This document shows positions 47,543 to 49,599 of a stretch of DNA of 49,599 bases, one piece after another; position 1 is the stretch's first letter, and the number at the start of each line of letters is the position of its first letter. The notes beneath the pieces are model-generated. The model worked only from the letters and a program-made list of their open reading frames with translations, searched no databases and was not told the DNA's origin. The position numbers and the translations under genes were made by a program. The DNA comes from an uncultured Clostridia bacterium (lineage in GTDB: Bacteria; Bacillota; Clostridia; Christensenellales; UBA1242): the NCBI GenBank assembly GCA_944348085.1, contig CALVMU010000009.1:1-49599 (forward strand). The letters run 5' to 3'.

Positions 47543-49114
47543 ATGAAAGAAAAATTTTATATTACAACGCCAATTTATTATCCAAGCAACAAATTTACAC
47601 TGGGCAATTGCTATACAACTGTTATTTGTGACACTATTGCAAGATTCAACAGAAAACAAGGCAAAGATGTTTTTTTCTTGACAGGAACAGATGAGCATGG
47701 TCAAAAAATCAGTCTTTCTGCAGAAAAGGCAGGCAAAAGTGAAAAGCAATATCTTGACGAGATGATTGCCGATGCCAAGGCGCTTTGGTCACTTCTTGGC
47801 ATAACTTATGATAAGTTTATCAGAACGACAGATGACTATCATGAAAAAGCTGTTCAAAAAATTTTCAACAAACTTTATGAAAAGGGCTACATCTATAAAG
47901 GCAAATACAGCGGACTCTACTGCACACCATGTGAATCTTTTTGGACTGAAAGCCAGCTTGTTGATGGAAAATGTCCAGACTGTGGCAGAGAGGTCAAGCT
48001 TCAAGAGGAAGAAGCTTACTTTTTCAAGCTTTCTGAGTTTTCAGACAAACTTTTGGCACTTTACAAAGAAAATTCAACATTCTTGCTTCCATCGACCAGA
48101 GTTAACGAAATGGTCAACAACTTTATCAAACCAGGGCTTCAAGACCTTTGCGTTTCAAGAACCTCAGTAAAGTGGGGCGTGCCTGTTGAATTTGACCCAA
48201 AACACACAATCTATGTTTGGATTGATGCACTTTCCAACTATATCACAGCGCTTGGCTATGCAAGTGATGACGACTCGCTGTTCAAAAAGTTTTGGCCAGC
48301 AGATGTCCACATTATCGGCAAAGAGATTGTCCGCTTCCATGCAATAATTTGGCCGGCGATGCTTATGGCACTTGACCTTCCTCTTCCAAAACAAATTTTT
48401 GGTCATGGCTGGATGCTGTTCGGTGGCGACAAACTTTCAAAAAGCAAAACGGCAAATGTCAAAGAATGTGTTGACCCAAGAATTTTGGCGCCAAGATATT
48501 CTCGCGATGCAGTCAGATACATCTTGCTTCGCGAAATTCCTTTTGGCTCTGACGGCAACTATTCAACTGAAAATTTCTTGACCAAATTTAATGCCGAACT
48601 TTGCAACAACTTTGGTAACCTTGTTTCAAGAACTTTCTCAATGCTTAAAAAATATTTTGACTCTGTTGTGCCAGCAGTCAAAGAATATGGCGCAAACGAA
48701 ATTGAACTGCAAAACAAAGTTTTGAAAGAAAAGGACAATGTGCTTGCATATATGCAGAGCTATGATGTTTCAAAAGCAATCACATCAATCTTCAACATCT
48801 TTTCAGAGGCAAACACCTACATTCAACTTGCTCAGCCTTGGGCTGTTGCAAAGCAAGAAGGTCAAGAAGAAAGCCTTAAAGCCATCATGCGCAGTCTGCT
48901 TGAGTGTATAAGACTGGGCTGTGAATTGCTTGAGCCTTTCATGCCAGACTCATCAAGAAAGGTGCTTTCTGCTCTTGGAATTGAAAATCAAGAGTTTTCA
49001 AACCTCGACAAATTTGAAGGTCTTAAAGCAGGACAAAAGCTTGCAGATCTTTCAATCCTCTTCCCTCGCCTTGACATTGCAAAAGAACTTGAAGAGCTTG
49101 CAAAGCTAAGTTAA
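47543..49114 (+). CDS. metG: Methionyl-tRNA synthetase
   Basis: The 523-residue class Ia enzyme charges initiator and elongator tRNA-Met. N-terminal TTPIYYPSNKFTLGNCYTT holds a variant HIGH motif (TLGN). FFLTGTDEHGQKI follows, then a zinc knuckle with CTPC and CPDCG, and the KMSKS loop KLSKSKTANV. The anticodon-binding helical domain is present. The optional C-terminal EMAP-like tRNA-binding domain is absent, so this is the short form. It has a consensus promoter and its own terminator. Confidence 0.97.
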   Translation: MKEKFYITTPIYYPSNKFTLGNCYTTVICDTIARFNRKQGKDVFFLTGTDEHGQKISLSAEKAGKSEKQYLDEMIADAKALWSLLGITYDKFIRTTDDYHEKAVQKIFNKLYEKGYIYKGKYSGLYCTPCESFWTESQLVDGKCPDCGREVKLQEEEAYFFKLSEFSDKLLALYKENSTFLLPSTRVNEMVNNFIKPGLQDLCVSRTSVKWGVPVEFDPKHTIYVWIDALSNYITALGYASDDDSLFKKFWPADVHIIGKEIVRFHAIIWPAMLMALDLPLPKQIFGHGWMLFGGDKLSKSKTANVKECVDPRILAPRYSRDAVRYILLREIPFGSDGNYSTENFLTKFNAELCNNFGNLVSRTFSMLKKYFDSVVPAVKEYGANEIELQNKVLKEKDNVLAYMQSYDVSKAITSIFNIFSEANTYIQLAQPWAVAKQEGQEESLKAIMRSLLECIRLGCELLEPFMPDSSRKVLSALGIENQEFSNLDKFEGLKAGQKLADLSILFPRLDIAKELEELAKLS

Positions 49115-49138
49115 AAAAGAGCGCGCAAGCTCTTTTTT
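49113..49138 (+). terminator. Rho-independent terminator after metG
   Basis: Stem AAAAAAGAGC / GCTCTTTTTT with a 6-base loop, starting within the stop codon. Confidence 0.88.
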
Positions 49139-49183
49139 GTTTAAAGACAAGCAAAAAACATGCGGTTGCTTGCACTCAGCCTC

Positions 49184-49212
49184 TTGCAATTTTGCCGTCG
49201 ATTTGATATAAT
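49184..49212 (+). promoter_or_regulatory. Promoter of the leucine-rich repeat gene
   Basis: -35 TTGCAA (49184-49189), 17-base spacer ending TG-A, perfect -10 TATAAT (49207-49212), then AAAGGAAG as ribosome site. Confidence 0.85.
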
Positions 49213-49231
49213 CAAAACAAAGGAAGAAAAA

Positions 49232-49599
49232 ATGAGAAAAGAAAATGGCGTTTTGTCTAGTGTGACAAATGATGACCTTAAACTTCTAGAAACAAAACCA
49301 AAGAAGTTTTGGCAAGGCGTAACCGAGATAGGAGATTATGCATTTTATGGCATAGGATTAACCTCAATCACCATTCCGTTCAGTGTAACCGAGATAGGGG
49401 ATAGTGCATTTTCTTGTTGCACAGGCTTAACCTCAATCACCATCCCAAACAGTGTGACAAGTATAGGAGAGCGTGCATTTTCTTATTGCACAGGCTTAAC
49501 CTCAATTACCATTCCAGATAGTGTAACCGAGATAGGAGATTATGCATTTTATGGCATAGGATTAACCTCAATCACCATTCCGTTCAGTGTAACCGAGAT
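49232..49599 (+). CDS. BspA-type leucine-rich repeat protein, cut at window end
   Basis: The visible 122 codons start [20 protein letters not shown] and then enter tandem 22-23-residue repeats of the BspA/LRR_5 type, for example [20 protein letters not shown]. There is no signal peptide in the first 35 residues, unlike secreted BspA proteins, so it is either cytoplasmic or exported in another way. The start ATG 49232 has AAAGGAAG at good spacing and a strong promoter. The gene continues past the window edge, so its length and C-terminus are unknown. In other bacteria such repeats mediate binding to host or matrix proteins. Confidence 0.85.
   Translation, partial: MRKENGVLSSVTNDDLKLLETKPKKFWQGVTEIGDYAFYGIGLTSITIPFSVTEIGDSAFSCCTGLTSITIPNSVTSIGERAFSYCTGLTSITIPDSVTEIGDYAFYGIGLTSITIPFSVTE
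49319..49599 (+). repeat. LRR-coding tandem repeats with an exact long duplication
   Basis: The coding repeats are 66-69 bases each. The unit starting at 49319 recurs without visible change at 49523, a spacing of 204 bases (68 codons), over at least 75 bases to the window end. The intervening units differ by several bases. This points to recent duplication or gene conversion. Confidence 0.85.

Overview
The window looks like chromosome from an uncultured, low-GC, spore-lineage member of the Firmicutes (Clostridia-like). The reasons are AT-rich spacers, clean Shine-Dalgarno sites, rho-independent terminators with U tracts, standard code with TGA used as stop, Firmicutes marker order (holB-ricT-trmN6, addB-addA, typA, dnaB, walJ) and sporulation-type genes (yabP, yabQ, an orphan Spo0A effector domain). 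No ribosomal RNA, CRISPR array, insertion sequence or intact prophage was seen. The right edge cuts a gene.

Layout. 1-1082: an odd GC-richer 105-bp patch between short direct repeats, a minus-strand promoter with a hairpin RNA candidate, then a minus-strand yabP-yabQ-(divIC-like) operon. 1172-12785: an RluA-type pseudouridine synthase, a giant 3159-residue modular lipoprotein and a membrane-anchored partner. 12845-16263: uppP plus a Ca2+-type P-ATPase. 16330-18807: holB-ricT-trmN6. 18913-21524: Spo0A-like DNA-binding protein, a Pro/Glu-repeat lipoprotein, a frameshifted pseudogene and a membrane protein (accessory in look). 21531-23498: minus-strand tRNA-Ser and tyrS behind an elaborate leader. 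23674-25868: two hypotheticals and a Myb/SANT-like regulator. 25906-32242: addB-addA. 32404-34838: a membrane-anchored coiled-coil protein with AT-hooks and a histone-H1-like tail. 34993-40502: typA, a small membrane protein, dnaB and two extracytoplasmic helical proteins. 40657-44540: gltX, a small protein, tRNA-Gly, an unknown, ogt and tRNA-Pro. 44546-47407: minus-strand unknown, walJ and an overlooked 51-codon membrane protein. 47543-49138: metG. 49232-end: BspA-type leucine-rich repeat gene, cut by the window.

The most notable observation is the tyrS leader. It encodes a 15-residue peptide with five consecutive Tyr codons, ending just before a strand that can pair with the first of two tandem terminators. 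The arms form a five-strand chain (1:2 and 3:4 against 2:3 and 4:5), as expected for ribosome-mediated attenuation that switches two terminators together. I see no T-box, the usual device for tyrS in this phylum.

A second pattern concerns promoters. Extended -10 elements (TG-N-TAAAAT and close variants) recur throughout. For the RluA-type gene, holB, addB, walJ and the 51-codon gene, the -10 hexamer ends exactly six bases before the start codon, with no Shine-Dalgarno site. A sixth gene has a five-base gap. These are predicted leaderless mRNAs. All functional statements come from reading the sequence and family knowledge; no search was run.
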